From NCBI GenBank assembly GCA_910579085.1, contig CAJTRU010000068.1:1-15179 (forward strand): a stretch of 15,179 nt of DNA. The letters run 5' to 3'. The position numbers were made by a program, and so were the translations under genes. Positions 6,865 through 14,498 of this stretch are shown here, piece by piece. The notes beneath the pieces were generated by a model. It had not been told where the DNA came from, did not search any database, and saw nothing but the letters and a program-made list of their open reading frames with translations. Numbering within the stretch: the first letter of the stretch is position 1; the number at the start of each line of letters is the position of its first letter. This DNA comes from an uncultured Lachnospiraceae bacterium. GTDB taxonomy: Bacteria > Bacillota > Clostridia > Lachnospirales > Lachnospiraceae.

Positions 6865-6990
6865 GTTACCCAGGGGCTGTAACCTATAGTAACAGGCAGC
6901 GCCTTACCAGCACTGGAATACCTGGTTTTATCACTCCAGCAATTTATTATCCAGCTTATTAATACACAGCTATAGAAACGGAGGGTTTTA

Positions 6991-8592
6991 ATGGAACTTG
7001 TAACGCATACAATACAAACTAACGAACTAAAGTGCAGAAGCAATATACAAGCTACTCTTGAGGATGATATGAATGTACCTGATACTAAACCTGATATTGA
7101 AAAGCTTGTTAAGACCCAGGGAAAAATCCAGATTACTGATATAAGCCCGTCTGAGGGAAAAGTAACTGTAAGGGGCAACCTTTCATTCTCACTTTTATAT
7201 TCCAGCAATGATGATATACGCCCTATACATAACATAAAAGGACAAATTCCTTTTAATGAGTCCATTAATATGGACAATGTAACTGCTACTGATGACGTAT
7301 TCTGCCATTTTGAACTGGAAGACTGCCAGGCAAGCCTGATTAATTCAAGGAAAGTAAGCATACGTGCGATATTAAGCCTGGACTGCTGCCAGAATGAGCA
7401 GAAAAACATTACCATAGGTACAGATATTATATCAGAAGATGCAGCAAGGGCAGGAATGGAAGAATCTGTACCTCCTGAAGGGCTTAATAAAAAGTTTAAT
7501 ACAATTTCATATACACAGCTTGCCTTACAGAAAAATGATATATTCAGGATAAGTGATGAAGCTGTACTTCCTAAAGGAAAGCCTGCTATTGACACACTTT
7601 TGTATTATGAAATAACCCCTCAAAATGTACAGACAAGAATTGTAGAAGATGGCATACGTATTATAGGGGATATGCTTCTTTTTGCACTTTATACCCCTGA
7701 AATAGAAGAACGCCGCCTTGAATACTTAGAAACTGAAATACCATTTGACGGGGTTGTCAACTGCAATGGCTGCAATGAAAATATGATTCCTGATATTGAA
7801 ATTACTGTCTCATCAAGGGAGGCATCTGCTAAACCTGATGAAGATGGTGAAAACAGAATTCTTGATATTGAACTTATCTTAAAACTCCAGATGAAATTTT
7901 ATGAAGATGATGAGCTGCAAATACTTGATGATGCTTATTCTACTTCATGCAGTTTACAGCTTGCCAAAGAAAATATTAACTATGAAAAACTATTAATGAA
8001 AAACCAGAGCAGTGTCAGGATTTCTGACCATATCAATATAAACAACAGTGATAATATATTGCAGATATGCAGCAGCAGTGGTACAATCCAGATTGATGAA
8101 CAGGAAATAACAGAAGACGGAATACAGATAGAAGGTGCTGTAACACTTGATATACTTTATATAACCGACAATGATGACAGGCCTTTAAGCCTGGCAAAGG
8201 GTGTTATACCATTCAGCCATCTTGTAGAAATTAAGGGCATTTCTGACGATGACTCCTATGAGTTACAGTCAGATATTAACCAGATAAACTTGATAATGAT
8301 TGACAAGGAAGAAGTAGAAGCAAAAATTACTATTTCAATATGTGCACTAGTATTTACCAGTAAAAGCCAGGAGGCTATAACAGGAATAACTGAAAACCCT
8401 CTTGATTTGGAGAAATTTAATGACATGCCAGGGCTTGCAGGCTTTATTGCTAATGAAAATGATACCTTATGGGATATTGCCAAAGAATACAACACCACAC
8501 CTGAAAGCATTATGGAATTAAATGGTTTAACAACAAGCCAGATACATAAAGGCGACCGCCTGCTTCTTATGAAAATAGTTGATGGTGTATAA
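6991..8592 (+). CDS. sipL: SipL-like spore morphogenesis protein (DUF3794 repeats + LysM)
   Basis: The 533-aa product has three related DUF3794 segments, about 30-100, 190-265 and 355-415, each with a pattern like V-x-G-x-L-x-x-x-LLY followed by a conserved IPF, and a C-terminal LysM domain (about 485-528: ANENDTLWDIAKEYNTTPE...). This is the architecture of SipL of Clostridioides difficile, which binds the coat ATPase SpoIVA through its LysM domain to anchor the coat around the forespore; it is the clostridial functional counterpart of Bacillus SpoVID. There is no signal peptide or membrane segment, in keeping with a mother-cell cytosolic role. The start is supported by GGAGG (6980-6984) 6 nt upstream. 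It stands alone between a divergent chemoreceptor gene and convergent ilvE. Domain assignment is firm; the SipL role is inferred from architecture. Confidence 0.87.
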   Translation: MELVTHTIQTNELKCRSNIQATLEDDMNVPDTKPDIEKLVKTQGKIQITDISPSEGKVTVRGNLSFSLLYSSNDDIRPIHNIKGQIPFNESINMDNVTATDDVFCHFELEDCQASLINSRKVSIRAILSLDCCQNEQKNITIGTDIISEDAARAGMEESVPPEGLNKKFNTISYTQLALQKNDIFRISDEAVLPKGKPAIDTLLYYEITPQNVQTRIVEDGIRIIGDMLLFALYTPEIEERRLEYLETEIPFDGVVNCNGCNENMIPDIEITVSSREASAKPDEDGENRILDIELILKLQMKFYEDDELQILDDAYSTSCSLQLAKENINYEKLLMKNQSSVRISDHININNSDNILQICSSSGTIQIDEQEITEDGIQIEGAVTLDILYITDNDDRPLSLAKGVIPFSHLVEIKGISDDDSYELQSDINQINLIMIDKEEVEAKITISICALVFTSKSQEAITGITENPLDLEKFNDMPGLAGFIANENDTLWDIAKEYNTTPESIMELNGLTTSQIHKGDRLLLMKIVDGV

Positions 8593-8610
8593 TAAACAGA
8601 TATAATTACA

Positions 8611-8677
8611 CTGGCAGGAATTATAATAGCCAAAAATATATTAAAGCTTTTTAATCCCTGCCAGGCGGCATTGCCGC
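8611..8677. terminator. Hairpins between convergent sipL and ilvE
   Basis: CTGGCAGG (8611-8618) pairs with CCTGCCAG (8657-8664) across a 38-nt AT-rich loop that itself holds a small ATTAAA/TTTAAT hairpin. Immediately next to it GCGGC (8665-8669) pairs with GCCGC (8673-8677) over a 3-nt loop. They are the only GC-rich structures between the two stop codons and probably serve as terminators for one or both genes. No clean T run follows on either strand, so efficiency is doubtful. Confidence 0.45.
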
Positions 8678-8703
8678 TATATATAATACTACAATTATAA
8701 TAT

Positions 8704-9729
8704 TTACTTAATAACCTTAATCCATCCCTCTGGTGCTTCTATCCTTCCCATCTGTATGCCTGTAAGTGTATCATACAGTTTCTTTGTAACAGGACCCATA
8801 TCATCCATGCCACTAGGGAAACAGATTTCCCCATCCTTACATACAACTTTGCCTACAGGTGAAATTACTGCTGCAGTACCACACAGGCCGCACTCTGCAA
8901 AGTCTTTTACTTCATCCAGGTATACTTCCCTTTCCTCAACCTCCAGGCCAAGGTAATCCTTAGCAACTGCCATAAGTGAACGGCGTGTTATTGAAGGAAG
9001 TATGCTGTCTGATTTTGGTGTAACCACTTTATTATCCTTTGTAACAAAAATAAAGTTTGCACCGCCTGTTTCTTCAACCTTTGTACGTGTACCTGCATCA
9101 AGGTACATATTCTCATCAAAACCTTTATTATGTGCATCTACTATTGCATGAAGGCTCATAGCATAATTAAGCCCTGCTTTAATATGTCCTGTTCCATTAG
9201 GTGCTGCCCTGTCAAAATCACTGACACGTATTGTAATAGGTTTTGCCCCGCCTTTAAAGTATGGGCCTACTGGTGTGGTAAATACCCTGAACTGGTATTC
9301 ATTGGCAGGTTTTACCCCTATGATTGCATCACTTCCGAACATATAAGGCCTTATATATAATGTTGCACCTGAACCAAACGGAGGTACATAACCAATATTC
9401 GCTTCAACAACTTTAACTACCGCATCAATAAAGCGCTCTTTAGGAAATTGAGGCATTTCTAAACGCGCCGCAGAGTCCATCATTCTTTCTGCATTCAGGT
9501 CTGGCCGGAAACAGACTACTTTACCATCTTCAGTTGTATATGCTTTCAGTCCCTCAAAGATTGTCTGTGCATACTGAAGGACACATGCACATTCACTAAT
9601 TGTCACGGTATCATCTTCTATAAGGGCACCATCATCCCATGCACCATTCTTATAGTTTGATACATACCTTTTGTCTGTCTTCATATAACCAAATCCAATA
9701 TTACTCCAGTCTATGTCTTTCTTTGCCAT
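8704..9729 (-). CDS. ilvE: Branched-chain amino acid aminotransferase (fold type IV PLP enzyme)
   Basis: IlvE interconverts Leu, Ile or Val with their 2-oxo acids, using glutamate/2-oxoglutarate, as the last step of branched-chain amino acid synthesis. The 341-aa product matches the longer (mammalian-like) BCAT subgroup. YAQTIFEGLKAY and RPDLNAERMMDSAARLEMP lie near the N-terminus, the PLP lysine is K184 in TGHIKAGLNYAMSLHA, the cofactor-binding strand is KVEETGGANFIFV, and ECGLCGTAAVISPV lies near the C-terminus. The start at 9729 (MAKKDIDW) is preferred: GGAG (9736-9739) is 6 nt upstream, and the in-frame extension to a TTG at 9765 runs through leader hairpins and lacks family similarity. 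It is transcribed from its own strong promoter behind a structured leader of about 130 nt. No key residue is missing. Confidence 0.93.
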   Translation of the reverse strand: MAKKDIDWSNIGFGYMKTDKRYVSNYKNGAWDDGALIEDDTVTISECACVLQYAQTIFEGLKAYTTEDGKVVCFRPDLNAERMMDSAARLEMPQFPKERFIDAVVKVVEANIGYVPPFGSGATLYIRPYMFGSDAIIGVKPANEYQFRVFTTPVGPYFKGGAKPITIRVSDFDRAAPNGTGHIKAGLNYAMSLHAIVDAHNKGFDENMYLDAGTRTKVEETGGANFIFVTKDNKVVTPKSDSILPSITRRSLMAVAKDYLGLEVEEREVYLDEVKDFAECGLCGTAAVISPVGKVVCKDGEICFPSGMDDMGPVTKKLYDTLTGIQMGRIEAPEGWIKVIK

Positions 9730-9743
9730 ATTAGTCTCCATTC

Positions 9744-9792
9744 CGCCACTGGCGCTGTGACACAAATCATAACCCGTTACATAATGCGCGCC
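9744..9792 (-). promoter_or_regulatory. Mutually exclusive stems next to the ilvE ribosome binding site
   Basis: In the ilvE leader, read on the minus strand, GGCGC (9788-9792) can pair with GCGCC (9751-9755), or the latter segment can instead form a CGCC-agt-GGCG hairpin (9754-9744) that ends 4 bp before the GGAG ribosome binding site. The two pairings compete for the same bases. This is a sequence observation only; no switching ligand or mechanism is known. Confidence 0.3.
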
Positions 9793-9808
9793 TTACATCA
9801 TGCTGTAT

Positions 9809-9862
9809 TAGCAAGCCAGGGCATAAACCAGATATAAATGGTTATGCACCTGGTGCTTACTA
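9809..9862 (-). repeat. Long imperfect hairpin at the predicted 5' end of the ilvE mRNA
   Basis: The arms 9809-9830 (TAGCAAGCCAGGGCATAA...) and 9839-9862 (...TTATGCACCTGGTGCTTACTA) form an imperfect stem of about 20 bp with a few single-base bulges and an 8-nt AT loop. The ilvE promoter predicts a start near 9857, so the RNA would begin inside the outer edge of this stem. No T run follows, so it is not a standard terminator. No T-box sequence or leader peptide rich in Leu/Val/Ile codons was found. Confidence 0.6.
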
Positions 9863-9863
9863 A

Positions 9864-9892
9864 ATTGTACAACTTGTCTTATAGGGTGTCAA
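9864..9892 (-). promoter_or_regulatory. Strong sigma-A promoter of ilvE
   Basis: On the minus strand a perfect TTGACA (9887-9892) is followed after 17 bp by TACAAT (9864-9869), one base from consensus. It is one of the best promoters in the window. It lies between the end of rpiB and ilvE, so ilvE can be expressed independently of the cwlD-rpiB operon. Confidence 0.8.
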
Positions 9893-9900
9893 GTTACTAT

Positions 9901-9929
9901 ATTTAACTTCATTCATGTCTAAGTTAAAT
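9901..9929. repeat. 9-bp inverted repeat at the rpiB stop, just upstream of the ilvE -35
   Basis: ATTTAACTT (9901-9909) and AAGTTAAAT (9921-9929) are perfect inverted repeats over an 11-nt loop and overlap the rpiB stop codon. The dyad ends 8 bp before the ilvE -35 box. It may be a weak AT-rich terminator for the upstream operon or an operator; no T run follows on the minus strand. Confidence 0.4.
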
Positions 9930-10356
9930 CATTTTCAATCATGCCTACCCTTCTAACATGGCGTTCTTCATTTGAAAACTCTGTTTCAAGAAATGTGTCT
10001 ACTACCTTTAAGGCATGTCCTGGCCCTATTACCCTTGCACCCATTGCAAGAATATTGGCATCATTATGCTCCCTTGTAGCCTGTGCACTAAATGTATCAT
10101 GGCACAGTGCAGCACGTATTCCTTTTATCTTATTGGCTGCAATAGATATGCCTATTCCTGTACCACATATAAGTATACCTTTGTCACATTCACCTGATAC
10201 AATTGCATTAGCTACTTTCTTTGCATAAACTGGATAATCACATGATTTTTCATCATAGCTTCCATAGTCCTTATACTCTAAGCCTTTCTCCTGCAAATGC
10301 TTTATAACCTCCTGCTTAAGTCCAAAACCTCCCTGGTCACTGCCCAATGCTATCAT
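9919..10356 (-). CDS. rpiB: Ribose-5-phosphate isomerase B
   Basis: RpiB interconverts ribose 5-phosphate and ribulose 5-phosphate in the pentose phosphate pathway. The 145-aa product has the family length, the N-terminal IALGSDQGGFGLK, the active-site loop GILICGTGIGISIAANK with catalytic Cys64, and CHDTFSAQATREHNDANILAMGARV with His97. The common SDHAG-type motif reads SDQGG here, a His-to-Gln change that may be tolerated. The start at 10356 is chosen because AAGGAGG (10365-10371) lies 8 nt upstream; the ATG at 10377 has no ribosome binding site. The gene overlaps the 3' end of the phosphatase-homologue gene by 20 bp, so translation is probably coupled. It is last in the cwlD-sua5-phosphatase-rpiB operon. 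A LacA/LacB role is unlikely since no pair is present. Confidence 0.92.
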   Translation of the reverse strand: MIALGSDQGGFGLKQEVIKHLQEKGLEYKDYGSYDEKSCDYPVYAKKVANAIVSGECDKGILICGTGIGISIAANKIKGIRAALCHDTFSAQATREHNDANILAMGARVIGPGHALKVVDTFLETEFSNEERHVRRVGMIENDLT

Positions 10357-10831
10357 TGTCTTCTCCTCCTTCTTCATGATAAATTGCTTCTATTCTAAGG
10401 ATTACTCTTTCAACCCTTTTCTGCACTTCCTCAAAAAAACTTTTATATTGTGCATCATCTGCACCATATGGATTTACCATATCAGTATCTTCCCCTATAA
10501 ATTCCCCTATTGTATACACATTACTATCTATTCCAAAGTCCTCCATAAGCTTCACTTTTTCACTAAATGCCATTACAAGCAAAAGCGTATCTGGTGTTAT
10601 ATCTTCATTTTCCAGTTTCATTGAATGTTTATGGTTGCTTACCCCTATATCATGGCTGCTAAGTATAACATTTACTTTAGGGCTTATAGGCTCTGAAAAA
10701 AGAACAACTATTCCCCGCGAAACAGCTTCTGGAAGCCATGCCGGGGCTATTTCTTTATAAACAGCCTCTGCTATTGGACTACAAAAAGTATTAGTTGTAC
10801 ATATAAATATTACTTTATCATAACTTTTCAT
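10337..10831 (-). CDS. LMW protein phosphatase (YwlE/Wzb-type) homologue with degenerate active site
   Basis: The 164-aa product aligns with low-molecular-weight protein tyrosine/arginine phosphatases, whose P-loop is C-x5-R-S and whose general acid is the Asp of a DP-(F/Y)-G motif. Here the P-loop reads C11-TTNTF-C17-S: the nucleophilic cysteine is kept but the phosphate-binding arginine is cysteine. The DPYG motif reads N120-PYG, so the catalytic acid is asparagine. The rest (SPIAEAVYKEIA, VSNHKHSMKL, LVMAFSEKVKLM, YTIGEF, YKSFFEEVQKRVERVI) keeps the family layout, so the fold is probably intact. AAGGAGG lies 5-10 nt before the ATG. It sits between sua5 and rpiB, the position ywlE holds in Bacillus. 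It may be inactive, regulatory or of altered chemistry; the reading frame is intact, which argues against a decaying gene. Confidence 0.82.
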   Translation of the reverse strand: MKSYDKVIFICTTNTFCSPIAEAVYKEIAPAWLPEAVSRGIVVLFSEPISPKVNVILSSHDIGVSNHKHSMKLENEDITPDTLLLVMAFSEKVKLMEDFGIDSNVYTIGEFIGEDTDMVNPYGADDAQYKSFFEEVQKRVERVILRIEAIYHEEGGEDNDSIGQ

Positions 10832-10863
10832 GTCCTCCTCCTTTCTCTGCTATTTACTGTGCA

Positions 10864-11919
10864 TTATGCCTGCACTATATGATATGCGGCGGCTTTTATC
10901 ATTCTGTTCATCACAGCTCCCCCAAGAATATCATTATCAAAACTTTCTGAATATATATATTGTGCCCCCAGATAATCCATTTCCCTTAATATATCATATA
11001 ATCCGGCAGCAATAGAAGCTTCATTTTTCCTTGAGCCTATACTTTTAACAATTTTGCATTTGTACAGGTTCTTTGTTTCATCTGTGGCTATAACTGCTGT
11101 TTTATAGCCTTCTTTTTCTTTTTCTTCCACTAATGTATTAATCCTGCCAGCCACAGCAGACTGGCTTCCCTCTACAATTAACAGTTCACCCTCTGGAGCA
11201 TAATGGCGGTATTTCATCCCAGGGGCTTTTGCAGTTATGCCTTCTCCCGGTATCCTGCTTTCTATAGCAGGGTCTGTAGTTACTTTGTCCACAACACCCA
11301 GAAGCATGTCCTTTGTTATATATCCAGGCCTTAATATTACAATTTCACTTCCACTGGCATCAACTATTGAAGATTCTATGCCTATCCCTGTACCGCCGCC
11401 ATCAATCACCATGTCAATCCTGCCAGCCAGGTCTTCTATAACATGCTCTGCCCTTACAGGGCTTGGCCTTCCTGATTTATTGGCACTTGGTGCTGCAATA
11501 CATACACCAGACTGCCTTATAAGCTCCCTTGCAACTTTGTGTGACGGCATCCTTACAGCAACTGTACCAAGCCCGCCTGTAGTAGATAATGGTACTTCTT
11601 CTTTCTTCTTAAAAATTATTGTAAGCGGCCCTGGCCAGAATTTTTCTGCAAGTTTAAGCCCGCTATCTGTAATGCCATCTGCAACTCTGTATAAATCCTC
11701 CATACTGGCAATATGCACAATAAGGGGGTTATCAGACGGCCGCCCCTTAGCTTTATATATCTTTGATGATGCAAGGGGATTAAAAGCATCCCCTCCAAGA
11801 CCATAAACTGTTTCTGTCGGAAATGCTACAAGCCCCCCGCTCTTCAATATTTTACATGCCTCCTCTAGTTCCTCTGCCATAAAACTATCTGGATTTATTT
11901 TTTGTACTCTTGTTACCAT
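10864..11919 (-). CDS. ywlC: L-threonylcarbamoyladenylate synthase (Sua5/YwlC, two-domain form)
   Basis: Sua5 makes threonylcarbamoyl-AMP from Thr, bicarbonate and ATP, the first step of the universal t6A37 tRNA modification. The 351-aa product has the N-terminal YrdC domain with GGLVAFPTETVYGLGGDA, the KAKGRPSDNPLIVHI substrate loop, WPGPLTIIF, VAVRMPSH and IAAPSANKSGRPSP, then the linker GMKYRHYAPEG and a C-terminal Sua5 domain (about 230-351), so it is the long form. The start at 11919 is preferred because GGAG (11926-11929) lies 6 nt upstream; another ATG four codons earlier (11931) would place that motif inside the gene. Its start overlaps the cwlD stop by 7 bp, and the phosphatase homologue follows after 32 bp, all in one operon. 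Confidence 0.94.
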   Translation of the reverse strand: MVTRVQKINPDSFMAEELEEACKILKSGGLVAFPTETVYGLGGDAFNPLASSKIYKAKGRPSDNPLIVHIASMEDLYRVADGITDSGLKLAEKFWPGPLTIIFKKKEEVPLSTTGGLGTVAVRMPSHKVARELIRQSGVCIAAPSANKSGRPSPVRAEHVIEDLAGRIDMVIDGGGTGIGIESSIVDASGSEIVILRPGYITKDMLLGVVDKVTTDPAIESRIPGEGITAKAPGMKYRHYAPEGELLIVEGSQSAVAGRINTLVEEKEKEGYKTAVIATDETKNLYKCKIVKSIGSRKNEASIAAGLYDILREMDYLGAQYIYSESFDNDILGGAVMNRMIKAAAYHIVQA

Positions 11920-12695
11920 ATATATCTCCATTCCATACCTGCGGCAGAAGCTGTATTATTTTGTGCCCCTGCCGTTTTAAGATACTCCAGAACCCCTGTT
12001 GCAACAGCCTCTGCAACTTTCTTCTGGTAATCACCATTTACAAGCATCTGTGCCTCCTGTGGATTTGATAAAAAACCACATTCCACAATTATTGCAACAC
12101 TTTTGGAGTTCTTTAATATGTAATAATCAGAATTAGGCTTTGCAACCCTTTTATTACTATTATCAAGGCTTGCTGCAAGCTGTTTCTGCATTATTTCTGC
12201 AAACTTCTTTCCCTCTTCAGATGTTGTCTGGTAAAAAACCTGTGCACCTTTGGAACTCTCCTGTGTAAAGCTGTTCTGGTGTATGCTTACTATGGCATCA
12301 GGTGTTACGCTGTTCATAAGCTCCACACGCCTTTTTAAATCGGCTGCTTTTTTACTGCTGTCATTTTCATTATATAACCCTGTATCTGTTTCCCTTGTCA
12401 TAACAACTTCACAGTCTTTGTCCTCAAGCTCTTGTTTCAAGCATAATGCAATAGCAAGGTTAATATCCTTTTCATATGCACCATTTACCCCTACTTTCCC
12501 TGGGTCTATGCCGCCATGTCCGCTGTCAATTACTATTTTATATTTTTTGCCACCTTTAACTGACACCTCTTCAAACACATCCTTTGCGGTAATATATGTT
12601 ATTATACCCGCAATAAAAAGAACACATACAGTTATAAGCATTACCAGTGCTTTGCCTTGTTTTCCTGCCACTATACCAGACCATCCTTTCAACAT
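11913..12695 (-). CDS. cwlD: N-acetylmuramoyl-L-alanine amidase CwlD
   Basis: CwlD removes peptide side chains from muramic acid during cortex synthesis, the first step toward muramic-delta-lactam, the mark recognised by germination hydrolases. The 260-aa product has an N-terminal membrane anchor or uncleaved signal (about 15-36) and an Amidase_3 domain with the zinc ligands His60 (IDSGHGGIDPG), Glu75 (NGAYEKDINL), His139 (VSIHQNSF) and the catalytic Glu205 (IIVECGFLSN). Length and layout match CwlD rather than the multi-domain vegetative amidases. The ATG at 12695 lacks any Shine-Dalgarno sequence, unusual in this window; a candidate promoter would place transcription start on the ATG itself. 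Alternative internal starts (GTG codon 9, ATG codon 19) are poorly placed. It is the first gene of the sua5-phosphatase-rpiB operon. Its spore role is inferred from family. Confidence 0.88.
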   Translation of the reverse strand: MLKGWSGIVAGKQGKALVMLITVCVLFIAGIITYITAKDVFEEVSVKGGKKYKIVIDSGHGGIDPGKVGVNGAYEKDINLAIALCLKQELEDKDCEVVMTRETDTGLYNENDSSKKAADLKRRVELMNSVTPDAIVSIHQNSFTQESSKGAQVFYQTTSEEGKKFAEIMQKQLAASLDNSNKRVAKPNSDYYILKNSKSVAIIVECGFLSNPQEAQMLVNGDYQKKVAEAVATGVLEYLKTAGAQNNTASAAGMEWRYIW

Positions 12696-12701
12696 ATTTA
12701 T

Positions 12702-12729
12702 ATAATATTACTTATATAATATATGTAAA
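12702..12729 (-). promoter_or_regulatory. Candidate promoter of the cwlD operon
   Basis: On the minus strand TTTACA (12724-12729), a 16-bp spacer and TATTAT (12702-12707) precede cwlD. The usual distance from the -10 box would put +1 at about 12695, the A of the cwlD ATG. The region is extremely AT-rich, so the match may be partly chance. No sigma-E or sigma-G promoter was convincing here. Confidence 0.4.
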
Positions 12730-12772
12730 CAATACTGTTTAAAGAACGTCTGATAGCTTTCCTTTTATACTG

Positions 12773-14467
12773 TCAGCCACAATATTTTGCAACTGTATCC
12801 CAGACCTCTGGCAGTTCCATTCCAAGTTTCCAGAACGCCATGCCTGCTGCCTGCCCGCTTGTAACTGCTTTCATCTTTAAGTCAAGGGACTTAGGGTTTT
12901 CTACCCACATTTTATATAAAGAACCGCCAGACTTATACTCTATATAATCAAGCCCCGCCTCTTCGTCCCACACTGTTCCTGTACCCTGTCCTGAAGCAAT
13001 CTCTGAAGCATACCTCATAGAACACGCTTCAGATGAAAGTTCTACACTTCCGTTTTTGGTCGTTTCTTTCCATAACCTTGAATAAAATGGAAGTGCTATT
13101 ATAACCTGTTCTGCTGGCACCTGGTCTATAGTATTCTTTACAGAGTCTTTTACATATTTGAGTGAAGATACTGGCCCAGCCTCTTCTGAACCAGAATAAT
13201 ATTCATCATATGCCATTGTTATAACATAATCAGCCACGTTTGCCTGTTCAGTCCTGTTATAATATTGTGAATAACTTGCAGGCGGATAATTATCTATGGA
13301 AAGGACTATGCCATTATTACGGCACATAATACCTAATTCCCTTATAAACTGTACGAAATCTTCCCCATTTTCCTGTCTTACATTTTCAAAATCTATATTT
13401 ATCCCGTCAAGGTTATATTTTATAGCTTCTGCCATAAGGTTTTTGGCAAGCCTCTGCCTTCTTGAAGTCGCACTTAAAACTTTTCCTATCTTCATGCCAG
13501 GGTCAAAATCATCACACAGGCCCCATACCTGCAACCCTGCTGCATGGGCACGTTCCATATATGTATAATCTGCTATAGAAGAAATATTGCCTGCATTGTC
13601 TATTGTTTTAAACCATGTTGGTGCTACTACATTAACACCTTTTGTAACAGATATTAAATCCTGTAAGGTATTATTAGCAGTCCTGTTTGTAACCTGGTGC
13701 CATACAAGATTGACTTTTTCACCTAAAAGATTATGTGTATATTCTTCCTCCTGGAAATCTGTTGTCCTCATCTCCTCTGAAACTTCTCCAAGCCTGTCTT
13801 CTGTAATATACCCTGTAATACCATCTTCTGTAATTGCCTTGCAGAACCCTTCCCCGTTTTCTTCCTCTAATATATGCAGTTTTGTTCCAGATTTTATATC
13901 AGCAAGAATAAAACTTTTATTATCTGGACTAACACGCAGGCTTGTATCTTTTTTTACTTTACTGTATTTTTCTTTCTCCCCATATATATACTCTATAACA
14001 ACCCTGTCTGGATTATCATATTTTTTATAGTCAAGTGCTGTATATTGCTTAATATAATCTATCGCAACATAAACAATATCATCCTGGATTTTGACAATCT
14101 TATAATCTTTAGTTTCTTTTCTTTTATTAGTATAACATACATTACTATTTATTTCTGTTGAAATTACCGCTGAAGATGTACTGTATAAAAGCTTGTTCTC
14201 TACAAAATCCCAATAAAACCTTGGATTAAGCCTTTCTGTTATTATATCCATGCTTATATAAACCTGGCCATCCTCATATAATCCCATTTCGTCACTGGCT
14301 TCATCCTGTAATACAAGCTGTATCTTTCCTTCCTGTACATTAAAATAATCCGTAAGCGGCATATGCTCTTTATTTGGCATATTTTTCTTTAAAATTATGA
14401 TAATAAAAATTATTATAATAACTAATACTACCGCTGCGGCTGGAATTAAAATTTGTTTTTTTTTCAT
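12773..14467 (-). CDS. Membrane-anchored glycoside hydrolase family 18 protein with SH3-like domain
   Basis: The 564-aa product starts with a very hydrophobic segment (about 6-26) acting as an N-terminal anchor or signal. A region of about 50-165 resembles the copper-amine-oxidase-like 'stalk' domain of clostridial surface proteins (VYISMDIITERLNPRFYWDF). An SH3b-like domain follows at about 168-230, then a GH18 catalytic domain (about 250-564). The catalytic motif reads D354-G-I-N-I-D-F-E361, the SleL/YaaH-type variant with the acid Glu361 and Asp359 in place. It likely cleaves peptidoglycan or chitin-like sugars at the cell or spore surface, perhaps in spore germination or cortex lysis; that role is inferred from GH18 relatives and the neighbouring cwlD. 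AAGGA lies 9 nt before the ATG. A 77-bp gap with a possible new promoter separates it from cwlD. Confidence 0.87.
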   Translation of the reverse strand: MKKKQILIPAAAVVLVIIIIFIIIILKKNMPNKEHMPLTDYFNVQEGKIQLVLQDEASDEMGLYEDGQVYISMDIITERLNPRFYWDFVENKLLYSTSSAVISTEINSNVCYTNKRKETKDYKIVKIQDDIVYVAIDYIKQYTALDYKKYDNPDRVVIEYIYGEKEKYSKVKKDTSLRVSPDNKSFILADIKSGTKLHILEEENGEGFCKAITEDGITGYITEDRLGEVSEEMRTTDFQEEEYTHNLLGEKVNLVWHQVTNRTANNTLQDLISVTKGVNVVAPTWFKTIDNAGNISSIADYTYMERAHAAGLQVWGLCDDFDPGMKIGKVLSATSRRQRLAKNLMAEAIKYNLDGINIDFENVRQENGEDFVQFIRELGIMCRNNGIVLSIDNYPPASYSQYYNRTEQANVADYVITMAYDEYYSGSEEAGPVSSLKYVKDSVKNTIDQVPAEQVIIALPFYSRLWKETTKNGSVELSSEACSMRYASEIASGQGTGTVWDEEAGLDYIEYKSGGSLYKMWVENPKSLDLKMKAVTSGQAAGMAFWKLGMELPEVWDTVAKYCG

Positions 14468-14498
14468 ATGTCAGCTTCCTTTTCTTCTCATATAGTTA

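Noticed and set aside
6865..6990. c-di-GMP or other known riboswitch in the leader of the sipL-like gene
   Set aside because: Several short dyads are present but none matches a conserved riboswitch core that I can recognise.
6858..7595. 245-codon minus-strand frame opposite the sipL-like gene
   Set aside because: It is antisense to a gene with recognisable DUF3794 repeats, has no similarity I recognise, and fails to match the strand's promoter and ribosome-site pattern.
9730..9765. 12-residue N-terminal extension of IlvE from a TTG at 9765
   Set aside because: The extension crosses leader stems, has no homology to BCAT N-termini, and the ATG at 9729 has its own GGAG site.
9730..9860. T-box riboswitch for ilvE
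   Set aside because: A T-box was considered because ilvE is a common target, but no AGGGTGG-type T-box sequence, specifier stem or leader terminator could be found.
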